Source: Chromera velia
Taxonomy: Eukaryota; Sar; Chromeraceae
DNA length: 53,137 nucleotides
Direction: 5' to 3'
Assembly: GCA_018398765.1 (NCBI GenBank)
Contig: JAHBMJ010005758.1
Span: forward strand, 8,379-61,515
This document shows positions 22,261 to 31,992 of this stretch, in pieces. Within the stretch, counting starts at the first letter, position 1; every line of letters starts with the position of its first letter. Position numbers and translations under genes: made by a program. A model generated the notes under the pieces. The model saw only the letters and a list, made by a program, of their open reading frames with translations, searched no databases and had not been told where the DNA came from.

Positions 22261-22291
<31 letters not shown>

Positions 22292-22782
22292 AAATGGGGG
22301 AAGAGAAAAATTTACTTTCATCATTTGAAAGGATTCGAGAAGAGCCTTGCAAGGGACACAAGGGAAGTCCCCCGACCCACCCACCTGCCCACCCCGCCCA
22401 CCCCTCCCTCTCTCTTCCTTTCGTAGTTTCTTTCTTCCTTCTTACTTTCCACCATGGATTGAAAGACAAAAAAGAAGCAGCCAATCGGCTCCTTCCCATT
22501 TTCTTTCCCATTTCCCCGTTCCCCCCCCCCTTCCGATCCTGCACCTTCCTTCGAGTTTCGCTGTCTCTTTTCCTGCATGCATGTCCCTTCTTTGATTGCT
22601 GCATGCATGCATGTATATTTCCTTGGCGCGTATCTTTCATTCGTTTGAAAGAGGAGGCAAAAGAGACAAAGGCGCAAAACCAGAACACAGAGTGGGAAAG
22701 CGGGACAAAAAAAGAGTGAGAAAGTGAAGAAATCTAATTGCGTGCGTCAGACTGAGGTCCCTGCCTTTCCGAAAAAGGGCAG

Positions 22783-22816
<34 letters not shown>

Positions 22817-23590
22817 AGGGCCCTCCTGTCTGCATTTCTGTCCCTGTACATGTTTGTGAGTCTCTTTTCCCCCTTCCCTTACATTCCATCCAACCACCAG
22901 ACAGACGAGACGAAGAGACGATGTGTAGCAACATCTTCTTTGTCAGCTTCCTCCGTAGCCTTCACCCTTGTCACAGGGCATTCATGTAGGCAGACACGCA
23001 GTCAGTCAGAGAACACAACAAAAAAAAACACATGGAAACGTCTTTGATGATGCCGGCAGAGTTATTCCGTCTGCCCCCTGCACATCCCCCTACCGTTTGT
23101 CGCTGAAAAAAGAGACAATACAGACAGAATCACCAGGGCAGAGAGAGCTCTCTCTTTTACATGCACGTGGTGGCACACAAGCCCCGACCGACCTACACAC
23201 ACATTCTAGCTGGTGCGTTCTCTCTCACACTCAAACACACAGATAGAGAGAGAACGAAGACAAGACAGAAGGAGACGCAGACGCGTGTGGAGACAGGCAG
23301 GCAAAACAAGAAAGAAACAAAAGAGGGAGACGGCAAGAAAGAGCAAGACAGACAGAGAGAGGTGGGCGAGAGCATCCAACGACCCTCCCCCCCTCTCAGT
23401 CTCTCTCTGTCTGTCTAAAATCCCTGGTCCCTGCCCGCACCCTCTCTTCGGATCTTTCTCTTCGTCTCTGTTCGTTCATTTTGTTCGTTCAGTCGTTCGT
23501 TCGGTCAGGTCGTTGCTGTCGGCCAAAATTAGGCACCGGCACCGAAGCCTGCAAGAAAGCGATCAGGCATATTGGTGAGAAGTACGATTC
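18261..23590. repeat. Microsatellite-rich block without a convincing gene
   Basis: This stretch of about 5.3 kb is dominated by pyrimidine/purine strand asymmetry and short tandem arrays: (CT)n at 19,569-19,597, (CCTT)n at 19,956-19,980, (GAAA)/(GGAA)n at 21,120-21,230, (GA)n at 21,267-21,290, (CT)n at 21,588-21,611, (CT)n then (TG)n at 21,860-21,941, (GAAA)n at 22,260-22,291, and (CA)n at 22,785-22,813. Many open frames cross it on both strands, but their products are low complexity (poly Ser/Leu/Phe, poly Arg/Glu/Lys). Short exons could be hidden here; I could not support any. Confidence 0.6.
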
Positions 23591-24006
23591 TCAAACGGCA
23601 ACACCAATAAGTAAAGAAGGGGGGCGCCGGAGATTCGAATCACAGACTTCAGAAACAGCTCTAAGCGCAGGAGGCTTGTCTACTGCACTGACAAGGACTG
23701 GTTTTCCTATGTTTTCAGTCCCGATGTGTGTGTCTGCGTGTGTGTGTGTGTGTGTGTGTGTGGAAAGGGAGGCAGGTACAGCGTGTAAGGCAGAAAGGCA
23801 GGCAGGCATAGAGACGGTAGGAAAAGGCAGTGAAGTAAAGGAGAGCAAGAGAAAGGTTCGCAAGTCGAGTAGATAGACCAAGAGAGAAAAGGAGAAAACG
23901 GGACTCCAGTTGATCGATGCATATTTGCTTTCTGACTTTGCGGTGCCTGCAGGAGGCTCGTAGTCGTGGTCGCTGATTTGGCGCAGCCCGAGCACGTCGA
24001 CGCACT
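23591..24006. repeat. (TG)n microsatellite and flanking low-complexity DNA
   Basis: (TG)n spans about 23,730-23,761. Minus-strand open frames run through this stretch as His-Thr repeats and are not trusted. A palindrome GATTCGAATC at about 23,632-23,641 resembles a tRNA T-loop, but the flanking bases do not pair as a T-stem. Confidence 0.5.
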
Positions 24007-24678
24007 GCTGTGGGGTGTGAGAGGGAGAGGCAGAGGGAAGACCCCCCACCCGTTCTCCCCCAGAGGAGACGAGACGGGAGGACTGGGGCCCTCCAGTGCG
24101 CGTCTCTCCCGAGCTGCTGCGATCATGTGGGCATCGAGGAAGAAGGGCAGGCGTGCCCTCATCCTCTCCACGATTCTCCTGCGAGCTGCTGCCCCTGCAT
24201 CTGCCTCGAAGTCCTGGAACCGTCGGCTTCGCTGAGTCATGGCCACATTTTCGGGGAAGGGGGGGAGGAACGGCTGTGCTCCATCTGGTGGAAGTAACTG
24301 CACCGGCCTGATGGGCTGAGGAATTTGGATGGCGTCGTCTGTCTGCCCTCGAAGGCAGAATTCACATCGGCATTCGCCATCAGAGTCGGAATCCTGGATG
24401 GAGACGGGAGAAGTGGGGGGGTGGTCTCTGGCTTCGGGAAAAGGTGAGCTCATTTTTCCTTCCGGTTTCTCTGAATGAGCAGTTATTTTCTTTTCTGATT
24501 CTTTCGATCGATTTCTATCCGCACCCGAGTTTCTCTCCTGTCCCTCGTGTGAACACTCAGCACACGTGTACGACTCCGCACTTCTGGTATTATATTCTTT
24601 CCGCTTTTTCTGGATTATATTCAGAGAAACTTGCGGATAACGGTTGCGGATTTCCTCGCCTTCAAGCAGCAGCAGCAC
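24007..24678 (-). CDS. Putative coding exon(s) of an unrecognised gene with CxxC pairs
   Basis: The minus-strand frame from about 24,678 down to about 24,010 has normal amino-acid composition, in contrast to its neighbours. It begins LLLLEGEEIRNRYPQVSLN, includes two Cys pairs (SYTCAECSH near 24,565 and ECRCEFCLRG near 24,345) that could bind zinc, a DSDSDGE acidic patch between them, and an Ala/Arg-rich amphipathic stretch (AAARRRIVERMRARL, near 24,190). An in-frame stop lies just upstream of 24,678 and the first codon there is GTG, so this is an internal exon or starts at the ATG at 24,451-24,453. A good 3' splice site (pyrimidines then CACCCCACAG) lies at about 24,007 and opens another frame (QCVDVLGLRQISDHDYEPP). 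I could not place its donor, so the exon structure is uncertain. The family is not recognised. Confidence 0.4.
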
Positions 24679-24679
24679 A

Positions 24680-25330
24680 GCAGCTGGTCAAACTCTTTCA
24701 GACTACTCGGTGGACGTACTTCTGATGCAGTGCGGAAGAGACAGTCGTGCAGTTGTGTATAGCTGTGTTGATTACAGTTCTATCGATCTGAATTCTTGTG
24801 CAGTCTGGTGATCTTTTCTGTTCACATTCAACTTCCGTTGCGGACGCGGCCGCGGCACCTGCATGTGCCGATCCAATTTCTCCAAAAACTGCCTAAGTTT
24901 CGGGGTCTAGCTTGGCACACTTTGGCACCGATATACTCCACTTCCACAGGCTCCAGTGGCATGCCGGGGCCCAGCAAAAAATCGTCTAAACCAAAGCCTC
25001 TTAGTATTAATCCTCAGGGCCGTCTTACAAAAAGACTGTCTGGAGTCTGGACGATGAAAGTGGAAAGACTATCATGCAAACAGACAGAAAGATAGAAGTG
25101 GAGAGTTCGTTATTCAAGCACGAAAGATGAAAGTGAAGAGAAGTTCAATGTAGTTCAATGTTTGCGTATTCATCTTCATATATAGGACTTCTGGTTTGTT
25201 CTTATACTATTTCACAACCATTCATAACTATTCAAACCATTTTAAGTTCTATCATTTTTTTTTTTAAAGTTCTTTATCTATCTTTGTCAAAAGTATTCAA
25301 AATTTGGTAAATTACCCACAGTGGTAGTAA
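24680..25330. other. Intergenic; minisatellite-like seed at 25,054-25,193
   Basis: 25,054-25,095 contains GATGAAAGTGGAAAGACT followed by ATCATGCAAACAGACAGAAAG, a unit of the 38-bp minisatellite at 27.84-29.34 kb. 25,096-25,193 matches the right flank of that array (AGAAGTTCAA, GCGTATTCATCTTCATATATAGGACTTCTGG against 29,325-29,372). The remaining sequence is AT-rich with no gene seen. Confidence 0.6.
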
Positions 25331-25573
25331 CGTGCGTCATCTATCCATGCATGCGCGCTGATCTCAGTATGTACGTTACATGCATGTATTTTACATGCAT
25401 GCATTTACATTAATACACATCTCTTCAATCGATCGCTGTACATCGCTCGTATGCCTTACGACAGCTCCGTAAGCCTCTCTTTTGCGTGCCGAAAACTGAC
25501 AATGCATGTCGGTATGGTCAAGATTCCTCAGCTGTCTGAAGAGGTTAAAGTGATTCTAGCTCCTATATTACTA
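25331..25573. repeat. 243-bp direct repeat, left copy
   Basis: It matches 27,047-27,289 over exactly 243 bp, from CGTGCGTCAT to CTATATTACTA, with about ten substitutions, several of them A/G changes in GCATGC words. It contains the palindrome-rich TGCATGCATG segment. Equal length, same orientation and a reading frame in between are what LTRs would show, but I could not find matching target duplications outside the pair. Confidence 0.75.
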
Positions 25574-25866
25574 GAGCTTCTCCTGGGGCGGTGGTAGCCA
25601 AGAACTCAGGGTTTTCACGAGAGGTTTGCAGGGAGTTTTTGGCTGTGTCCATCTCTCTGTTATGTTGCATCTGCAGTTTGAGATTTGAAGCACTTCACAG
25701 TGGTATTCTCTCTTTATTTCCTGTTGCAGCGCGCTGCTGAACCGTCTGAAGACTGTGTTCGCTCGGCCGTTCTGTAACTAAACTTGAGAGCTCTGCCACC
25801 CTTTGACTTACCGTCTTCTTTTCATTACCTCGGTCTAGCTCACATTGCGCTTTTTGCTTTCTTGAG

Positions 25867-26589
25867 ATGGCTGCTACGACTCTCTCCATCTTGGCCCAGG
25901 CTGTCCTCTGGAGGACGGAAGCTTTCCTTGCTGAGCAGGGTTTTACAGCTTCGGACCCTTTCTGTTCCGGTTCGTTGGTAGAAGCTTTGGAACGTTTTCT
26001 TAGATTCCTTCGTCGACGCAGGGATCCGGTTGCCCTGTCTGATTCAGGATGCGTTGGCTCTACAACAGCAGTCAGCTGTCACCGACGTAGGAAGCGTACG
26101 AGGAGGGGGAAACGCTTCTCTAAGGCAAAGTGGGAACGGATGAGTTCGGATGAGTGGGACACGGACACGCCGTCTTCAAATGAATGCAGATCTCTTTCTT
26201 GGCCGGGCCCCTTGACTGCATCATGTTGCAGTCTTGAGCCCCCTTTTGTGCAGAAAGAGTCCAATGCGCGTGAATATGACCATTGCTCTGTGATGAAAAC
26301 AACTAGACGGTGTCTGACTCAACCGCTTCAGGAGAAGTTTCAAGGTATGTTTGGGACTTCTTCGGGAGTTTGGGGTGCAGTTGTGCGACAAAGGGATGGT
26401 TTGTCGCTTTGTGTAGGAGTGGTAAATGGGGTGGGGAAGGGACATGCCTCGGTGGGGCTAGTGAAATCGGGTCTTTCTGTCAATCCTCTTCGAAGCAATC
26501 GGTTCACGGACAAGGACTTCGTGACGGAAGGGTATCGCTTGCTTCGTTATTACATACAAGCCTTGGATTATTGTCAATTGATCCAGTAG
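25867..26589 (+). CDS. 240-residue ORF between the 243-bp direct repeats
   Basis: An ATG at 25,867 (context GAGATGGCT) opens 240 codons. The N-terminal 55 residues look helical (TLSILAQAVLWRTEAFLAEQ). Residues about 73-90 form a strongly basic patch (HRRRKRTRRGKRFSKAKW), followed by an acidic Ser-rich stretch (MSSDEWDTDTPSS). The second half is Gly/Val-rich (WGAVVRQRDGLSLCVGVVNGVGKGHASVGL) and the end is Tyr-rich. I recognise no domain: there is no zinc knuckle, no reverse transcriptase or transposase signature. Its position between equal-length direct repeats suggests a mobile-element protein, possibly gag-like or nucleic-acid-binding given the basic patch. A chance open frame cannot be excluded. 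Confidence 0.4.
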   Translation: MAATTLSILAQAVLWRTEAFLAEQGFTASDPFCSGSLVEALERFLRFLRRRRDPVALSDSGCVGSTTAVSCHRRRKRTRRGKRFSKAKWERMSSDEWDTDTPSSNECRSLSWPGPLTASCCSLEPPFVQKESNAREYDHCSVMKTTRRCLTQPLQEKFQGMFGTSSGVWGAVVRQRDGLSLCVGVVNGVGKGHASVGLVKSGLSVNPLRSNRFTDKDFVTEGYRLLRYYIQALDYCQLIQ

Positions 26590-27046
26590 AAAGGGGGGGC
26601 GGGCGCGCGTGTCCGCTGGGCGCCTCGGAGGATCGTTTGAAGGAGCACTACCGGTTTTGCTGTTAAGAGTCCTTGCTTCAGGATCAGACTCCCTGAGGTT
26701 CTCTCCTTTTTCGTTTGTTAGATTCCTTCTTTCCTTTCTACCAGAACCTTCCTCTAGACCTTCCTTCTTTCCTTCGTGCTTGTTTGACTCGTTTCCTTTC
26801 GTCTTCATGATTTCTTTTGTGACTTCTGCAAATAGGCCTTTGCATGCGCTTGCATGCCCTTACTATTGAAAGAACTCTTTTCCTTCTTAGCAGATCTTGA
26901 CCTGTTTGATCGTTCATGCAATCAAGCCAACAGCGATAGATAAATGACAGTGGCAGACCGACGGGGTGTGGATCGGTAGGCTAGAACGGAAGTTGTTTGG
27001 TGTTTTAGGCAGTGTATGACGCGATCGATGTCTCCTTACATGCGTG

Positions 27047-27289
27047 CGTGCGTCATCCATCCATGCATGCGCGCTGATCTCAGTATGCACGTTGCATGCA
27101 TGTATTTTGCATGCATGCATTTGCATTAATACACATCTCTTCAATCGATCGCTGTACATCGCTCGTATGCCTTACGACAGCTCCGTAAGCCTCTCTTTTG
27201 CGTGCCGAAAACTGATAATGCATGTCGGTATGGTCAAGATTTCTCAGCTGTCTGAAGAGGTTAAAGTGATTCTAGCTCCTATATTACTA
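27047..27289. repeat. 243-bp direct repeat, right copy
   Basis: This is the partner of 25,331-25,573. It is preceded by GTGCGTGCGT simple repeats and followed by AATAAATTATAAC, so its outer neighbours differ from those of the left copy. Confidence 0.75.
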
Positions 27290-27839
27290 ATAAATTATAA
27301 CTGAAATTACGTAAGTTTACATATTTTTTTTTCTTTTGTTTCTATCTCTAATTTTATATGTCCAGCTCTAGGTCTAGCTGCAAATGGGACTTTGAATAAA
27401 CGTAAGTCTTTTCAGTTTTCCTACTAAATCTCTCCCCGACAAGAATTTTACAGAAATGTAAACTCACAATATATTGCTATGGTGAATATATTAAAAATTC
27501 TGCTAGAAATTCCTTGTGAGGAAGTCTTTGTTGTTTTTTGTTCAAATGTTATAAACTCCATCCTTCATCCTCCTCCAAATGATTTTGCTTTAAATTTTAC
27601 ATTTTAGGAAGGCAAAAACATTTTTTGTGGTCCAGGAAAAGCCAGCATCCAAGCATAAGAAAACAGAAAAGAAAACCAGAGAAATGAAACTGGAACAGAC
27701 GTTAACTTTTGTATGGAAAACCAAAATCGTACGTAATTATCAACCAGATGAGATTTAGAGCATATTGTTTGTTCCAATGAGGGGTCATACACGCAGACAG
27801 ACAAAAAAGATGAAGACTGAAAGGTCGTTATGTGAGGAG
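27290..27839. other. AT-rich spacer, no gene seen
   Basis: The sequence is AT-rich with T-runs. The open frames are short and of ordinary AT-rich composition, and no repeat partner was noticed. Confidence 0.55.
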
Positions 27840-29340
27840 ACAAGGAAGATGAAAGTGAAGCGGACTTTCTGCAAGCAGACGGGCTAGCAGATAGGATGAA
27901 ACTGGAGAAGCCCTTAACACACAGGCAGGAAAGATAGAAGCTAGCGGAAAGTAGTCATGCAAGCCGGCAAGATAGACAAAAGTGGAGAGTCGTCATGTTC
28001 GACAGCGCACAACAGAAGAAAGTAGAGACCCACCAAGCAAGCAAAAAATAAAGATGGGAATATGAAAGTGGAGAGGCCGTCGTGCAAGAAGAAAGAAAGA
28101 AAGATGGAAGTGGAGAGGCCGTTCTACAAACAGACAGAGAGACGGAAGTGGAGAGGCCGTCATGCAAACAGACAGAAAGATGAAAGTGGAGAGGCCGTCA
28201 TGCAAGAAGACAGAACGATTAAAGTAGAGAGGCCGTCATGCAAACAGACAGAAAGATGAAAGTGGAGAGGCCGTCATGCAAACAGACAGAAAGATGGAAG
28301 TGGAGAGGCCGTCATGCAAACAGACAAAAAGATGGAAGTGGAGAGGCCGTCATGCAAACAGACAGAAAGATGAAAGTGGAGAGGCCGTTGTGCAAACAGA
28401 CAGAAAGATGGAAGTGGAGAGGCGCCATACAAACAGACAGAAAGATGAAAGTGGAGAGGCCGTCGTGCAAACAGACAGAAAGACGAAAGTGGAGAGGCGC
28501 CATGCAAACAGACAGAAAGATGAAAGTGGAGAGGCCGTCGTGCAAGAAGACAAAACGATTAAAGTAGAGAGGCCGTCATGCAAACAGACAGAAAGATGAA
28601 AGTGGAGAGGCCGTCATGCAAACAGACAGAAAGATGGAAGTGGAGAAGCCATCATGCAAACAGACAGAAAGATGGAAGTGGAGAGGCCGTCATGCAAACA
28701 GACAGAAAGATGGAAGTGGAGAGGCGTCATGCAAACAGACAGAAAGGTAGAGGTGGAGAGGCCGTCGTGCAAACAGACAGAAAGACGAAAGTGGAGAGGC
28801 GCCATGCAAACAGACATAAAGATGAAAGTAGAGAGGCGCCATGCAAACAGACAGAAAGATGGAAGTAGAGAGGCTGTCATGGAAACAGACAGAAAGACGA
28901 AAGTGGAGAGGCCGTCACGCAAACAGACAGAAAGATAAAAGTGGAGAGGCTGTCGTGCAAACAGACAGAAAGATGAAAGTGGAGAGGCCGTCATACAAAC
29001 AGACAGAAAGATGAAAGTGGAGAGGCTGTCGTGCAAACAGACAGAAAGATAAAAGTGGAGAGGCCGCCATGCAAACAGACAGAAAGATAAAAGTGGAGAG
29101 ACCATCACGCAAACAGACAGAAAGATGAAAGTGGAGAGGCCGCCATGATGCAAACAGACAGAAAGATGAAAGTGGAGAGGCCGCCATGATGCAAATAGAC
29201 AGAAAGATGAAAGTGGAGAGGCCGTCATGCAAACAGACAGAAAGATGGAAGTGGAGAGGCCGTTATGCAAAGAGACAGAAAGATGGAAGTGGAGAGGCCG
29301 TCATTCAAGCAGAAAAGGTGAAAGTGGGGAGAAGTTCAAC
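27840..29340. repeat. 38-bp minisatellite array
   Basis: The unit is GAAAGTGGAGAGGCCGTCAT followed by GCAAACAGACAGAAAGAT. About 33 units run from roughly 28,060 to 29,310, with more degenerate units from 27,840. Variants swap CGTCAT, CGTCGT and GCCAT and gain or lose 1-3 bases, and two units near 29,150 and 29,190 carry an extra GAT. Because 38 is not a multiple of 3, three units make a 38-codon superperiod. All frames on both strands stay largely open, producing repetitive predicted proteins that I do not regard as genes. There are no unique spacers between repeats, so this is not a CRISPR array. Confidence 0.9.
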
Positions 29341-29486
29341 GTCTGCGTGTTTATCTTCATATAAGACTTCTGGCCTGAAGATTTGATTCTCTTACCACGT
29401 GTCCAGACAGAAGCTTGATTGAACTGTGCATACAGACTTCACTAATTCTTGTAGCAAGGTCAGTCAAAAAGCTGCTGCTTAGCTGC

Positions 29487-29933
29487 ATGCACAGACGCAC
29501 GATTGACTGCAAATTTGGACCTACTGGTGGGCCTGTTACCTCCATCCTCCAGATGTACAGGAGAATATGCAGCTATGTCTGTCCCATACCAGTTCTTTTT
29601 TGCCATCGAAGATCCTATAGCTTAATTGAATGCATTTGCGTGGCCGAGATCGATCTTGTGCCATGCATTGGCGTTCCGCACAATGCGGCGCACATATTGC
29701 TTGAGGGGCACGTTTCTTTCTGCATGTTGTGTGGAGGGATTGTTTTCTCGCGACCGTTCGCATGGAGCCCGCCATGCATGACGGATGGGTGTCGCGATCG
29801 GGGGACACACGCGCGCGTTACCCGTTGCGGGTGTACAGATCTAGACAAAGAACCGAAGCCCTGGGCCCTGGCACTACCGAGACCACTATCTAATTGTTTC
29901 AAATTAAAAAATTGGGAGTCCAAATTTTTATAA
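29487..29933 (+). CDS. Uncertain 148-residue ORF with Cys-pair motif
   Basis: An ATG at 29,487 opens 148 codons, just right of the minisatellite and ending inside the GGAATAGT-rich repeat that starts near 29,944. The middle has the pattern FCMLCGG...SPPC...GCRDRGTHARVTRCGC, that is several Cys residues and a CxxCG knuckle that could bind a metal. The end is Pro/Leu-rich. No family is recognised. It might be the 3' end of a degraded element protein or a chance frame. Low confidence. Confidence 0.25.
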   Translation: MHRRTIDCKFGPTGGPVTSILQMYRRICSYVCPIPVLFCHRRSYSLIECICVAEIDLVPCIGVPHNAAHILLEGHVSFCMLCGGIVFSRPFAWSPPCMTDGCRDRGTHARVTRCGCTDLDKEPKPWALALPRPLSNCFKLKNWESKFL

Positions 29934-29943
29934 ATTTTAAATC

Positions 29944-30520
29944 ATCGTCTATGGGTCGAAATGAAGATGGAATAGTGGAATAGTCCAATATTATCACAGA
30001 CACGGGGAATAAGATTTTTCCGTATGCAAAAGACCGTACACAAAAGCCGCGTGCAAAAGTTTTTTGCTGTTCCGAGACTAAATCTGTGCACGCGGAATAG
30101 CAAATTTCTGCGAGCGGATTTCCGTGTGCAAAAGTTGTCCAGACTAACATTTGCACGTGGAAATGCCGCATGCACGCAACATTTGCACGCGGAATCGCGC
30201 ACTATTTGTGCGCGGAATCTCAAATCCGTGCAGACGGATTTTCAGCCAAAACTTTTGTACGCGGCTTTTGCGCACGGACTTTTGTATATGGAAAAATCTC
30301 ATTCCCCGTGTCTGTGATAATAGTACTAGCCCTGACTAGGAATAGTTGGAATAGGCTATTCTATCATATAGAATGGTAAGAATATTTGACTATTCCACTA
30401 TTTAACTATTCTACTATTCCACTATTCTATAATGACATCTACATGTAGAAAATAGGTGAAATAATGCACTATTCCACTATTCTGCTTAGTCACTATTCCA
30501 CTATTCTACTATTCTTCAGC
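29944..30520. repeat. GGAATAGT / CTATTCCA-rich repeat, left copy (hosts a nested MITE)
   Basis: It starts with ATCGTCTATGGGTC (29,944-29,957), runs into GGAATAGTGGAATAGTCC, is interrupted by the TA-flanked inverted-repeat element (29,989-30,322), and resumes with CTAGGAATAGTTGGAATAGG and many CTATTCCACTATTCTACT words to about 30,520. A related copy in opposite orientation lies at 32,460-32,707. Confidence 0.6.
29991..30320. mobile_element. 330-bp MITE with ~80-bp terminal inverted repeats and TA target duplication
   Basis: The left end TTATCACAGACACGGGGAAT continues with GATTTTTCCGTATGCAAAAG.. and its imperfect reverse complement forms the right end (..CTTTTGTATATGGAAAAATC then ATTCCCCGTGTCTGTGATAA). 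The arms can be paired over about 80 bp (29,991-30,070 with 30,240-30,320), and the centre is itself rich in GCACGCGGAA inverted words. TA flanks both ends (29,989-29,990 and 30,321-30,322), as for Tc1/mariner-type insertions. No transposase is encoded, so it is non-autonomous. Confidence 0.75.
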
Positions 30521-30539
30521 TGAAAGAATCGAGTCAGAC

Positions 30540-31009
30540 AGTCGATTCAGACTCAAACAAAGAGGAAGGAAAAGATCAGAGTGAATTTCACACACTAATT
30601 ATACTGAATGAAACCTCTCCCTCCTCTTCTTTCTGAGTCGTTCCAAGTCCGGCGTTGAAGGAACACATCAGATCTAGCATCACATACTGATGTCCACTCC
30701 ATCTTTGAACTCGTTCGTAGAGGCTGCGCCTTCAGGCCCATCGGTCTCTTCAATCTCTGCCGTTTCTTCCCTCCCCTTCAAGTTCTTCTTTTTCTGCTGA
30801 CCTCTGACGCTCTGAGAGGAAACGATAACACCGCACCGACCGAAACAGACAGCAGTGAAGTCATGAGCAATGTCGAGCATCGACAAAAGGAGAAGCAATG
30901 CGAGCATCAATCTTTCCATCTTTCCGCATCTGACGCAACTCCTTCTGCACCTCCTCTCTCGTCTTTACTGAAGGCTTTTGCTGATGGAACGAAGGCTTTT
31001 GCTGATGGA
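30540..31009. other. Intergenic, no supported gene
   Basis: Short frames exist on both strands. The minus-strand frame 30,680-30,919 (..GREETAEIEETDGPEGAAS..) has plausible composition but no recognisable pattern. Confidence 0.4.
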
Positions 31010-31557
31010 AGGAAAGAAGGGAAGGAAGGAAGAAAGGAAAGAAGGAAGGAAGGAAGGAAGGAAGGAAGGGAGGGAAGAAAGGAAGAAAGGAAGAAAGGAA
31101 GGAAGGCAGCGAAGGAAGGAAGAACGGAAAGAAGGAACGAAGCGAAGTAAGGAAGAAAGGAAAGAAGGAAGGACGGAAGAAGGGAAGGAAGGAAGAAAGG
31201 AAAGAAGGAAGGAAGAAAGGAAAGAAGGAAGGGAAGAAAGAGAGAAAGGAAGGAAGGAAAAAAGGAAGGAAGGAACTTTGAAGGAAGGAAGGGAAGAAAG
31301 GAAGAAAGGAAAGAAGGAAGGAAAGAAAGAACTTTGAAGGAAGGAAGGAAGGGAAGAAAGGAAGAAAAGAACTTTGAAAGAAGGACAAGAGGAAGGAAGG
31401 AAGGAACTTTGAAGGAAGAAAGAAAGGAAGGAAGGAACGAAGGAAGGAACTTTGAAGGAAGGAAGGGAAGGAAGAAAGAAAGGAAGGAAAGAAGGAATGA
31501 AGAAAGGAAAGAAGGAAGGAAAGAAGGAACTTTGAAGGAAAAAAGGAAAGAAAGAAG
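31010..31557. repeat. (GGAA)/(GAAA) purine tract with repeated GAACTTTGAAGG
   Basis: About 550 bp of almost pure A/G on the plus strand. GGAACTTTGAAGGAAG interrupts it at least seven times (from about 31,273 to 31,530), so the tract itself grew by duplicating larger blocks. Open frames through it are compositional. Confidence 0.85.
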
Positions 31558-31992
31558 GATACACTCACTGCTTGTGTTGTGGAACTGATGATGAGTCTAC
31601 TTTCTGTCAGCACGAGGGCCCATCTCACAAAAGAAAATATTTGCCTCGCTGTTGTGTGGATGGGAAGACAGGAAAAGAAAGAGAGGCGTCGAGCTGGGGG
31701 AAGATACACTCACTGCTTGTGCTGTGGAACTGATGATAAGTCTGCTTTCTGTCAGTACGAGGGCCCGTCTTACAAAGGAAAATATTTGCCTCGCTGTTGT
31801 GTGGATGGGAAGACAGGAAAAGAAAGAGAGACGTCGAGTTAGGAGAGGATACACTCACTGCTTGTGCTGTGGAACTGATGATGAGTCTGCTTTCTGTCAG
31901 CACAAGGGTCTGTCTCGCCAAAGAAAATGTTTGCCTCGCTTCTGTGCAGATGGCGGATCCGGAGAGAAGAAACGAGAGAGACGGGCTCTCTA
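31558..31992 (+). repeat. 145-bp tandem repeat, three copies, encoding a Cys-rich module
   Basis: Units start GATACACTCACTGCTTGTG at 31,558, 31,703 and 31,848 and are more than 90% alike by eye. Read on the plus strand each encodes HCLCCGTDD(E/K)SAFCQ.. followed by K(R/G)K(Y/C)LPR(C/F)C.DG and a basic Lys/Arg/Glu stretch: a C-x2-C ... C ... C-type arrangement that could bind zinc. 145 is 3 x 48 + 1, so each copy lies one base out of frame with the next. The third copy runs on in frame to a stop at about 32,134. It is therefore a decayed or intron-containing gene fragment rather than a clean tandem-domain protein. Confidence 0.7.

Noticed and set aside
21083-22688. Several 100-260 residue ORFs in the microsatellite block
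   Set aside because: Products consist of poly-Ser/Leu/Phe, His-Thr or Arg-Glu-Lys runs read from (CT)n, (CA)n and (GAAA)n repeats on both strands.
23618-23700. tRNA-like segment with GATTCGAATC
   Set aside because: The word resembles a B box, but the bases around it do not form a T-stem, no acceptor stem could be paired and no convincing anticodon loop was found.
23707-24006. Continuation of the CxxC-bearing frame into His-Thr repeats
   Set aside because: The frame stays open only because it crosses a (TG)n microsatellite; a real protein end or splice site must lie before it.
28238-29270. ORFs of 77-218 residues through the 38-bp minisatellite, both strands
   Set aside because: All are readings of the same repeat in different frames, with no unique sequence that would mark a gene.
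28060-29310. Possible CRISPR array
   Set aside because: The 38-bp units are contiguous with no unique spacers, and the genome is eukaryotic; it is a minisatellite.
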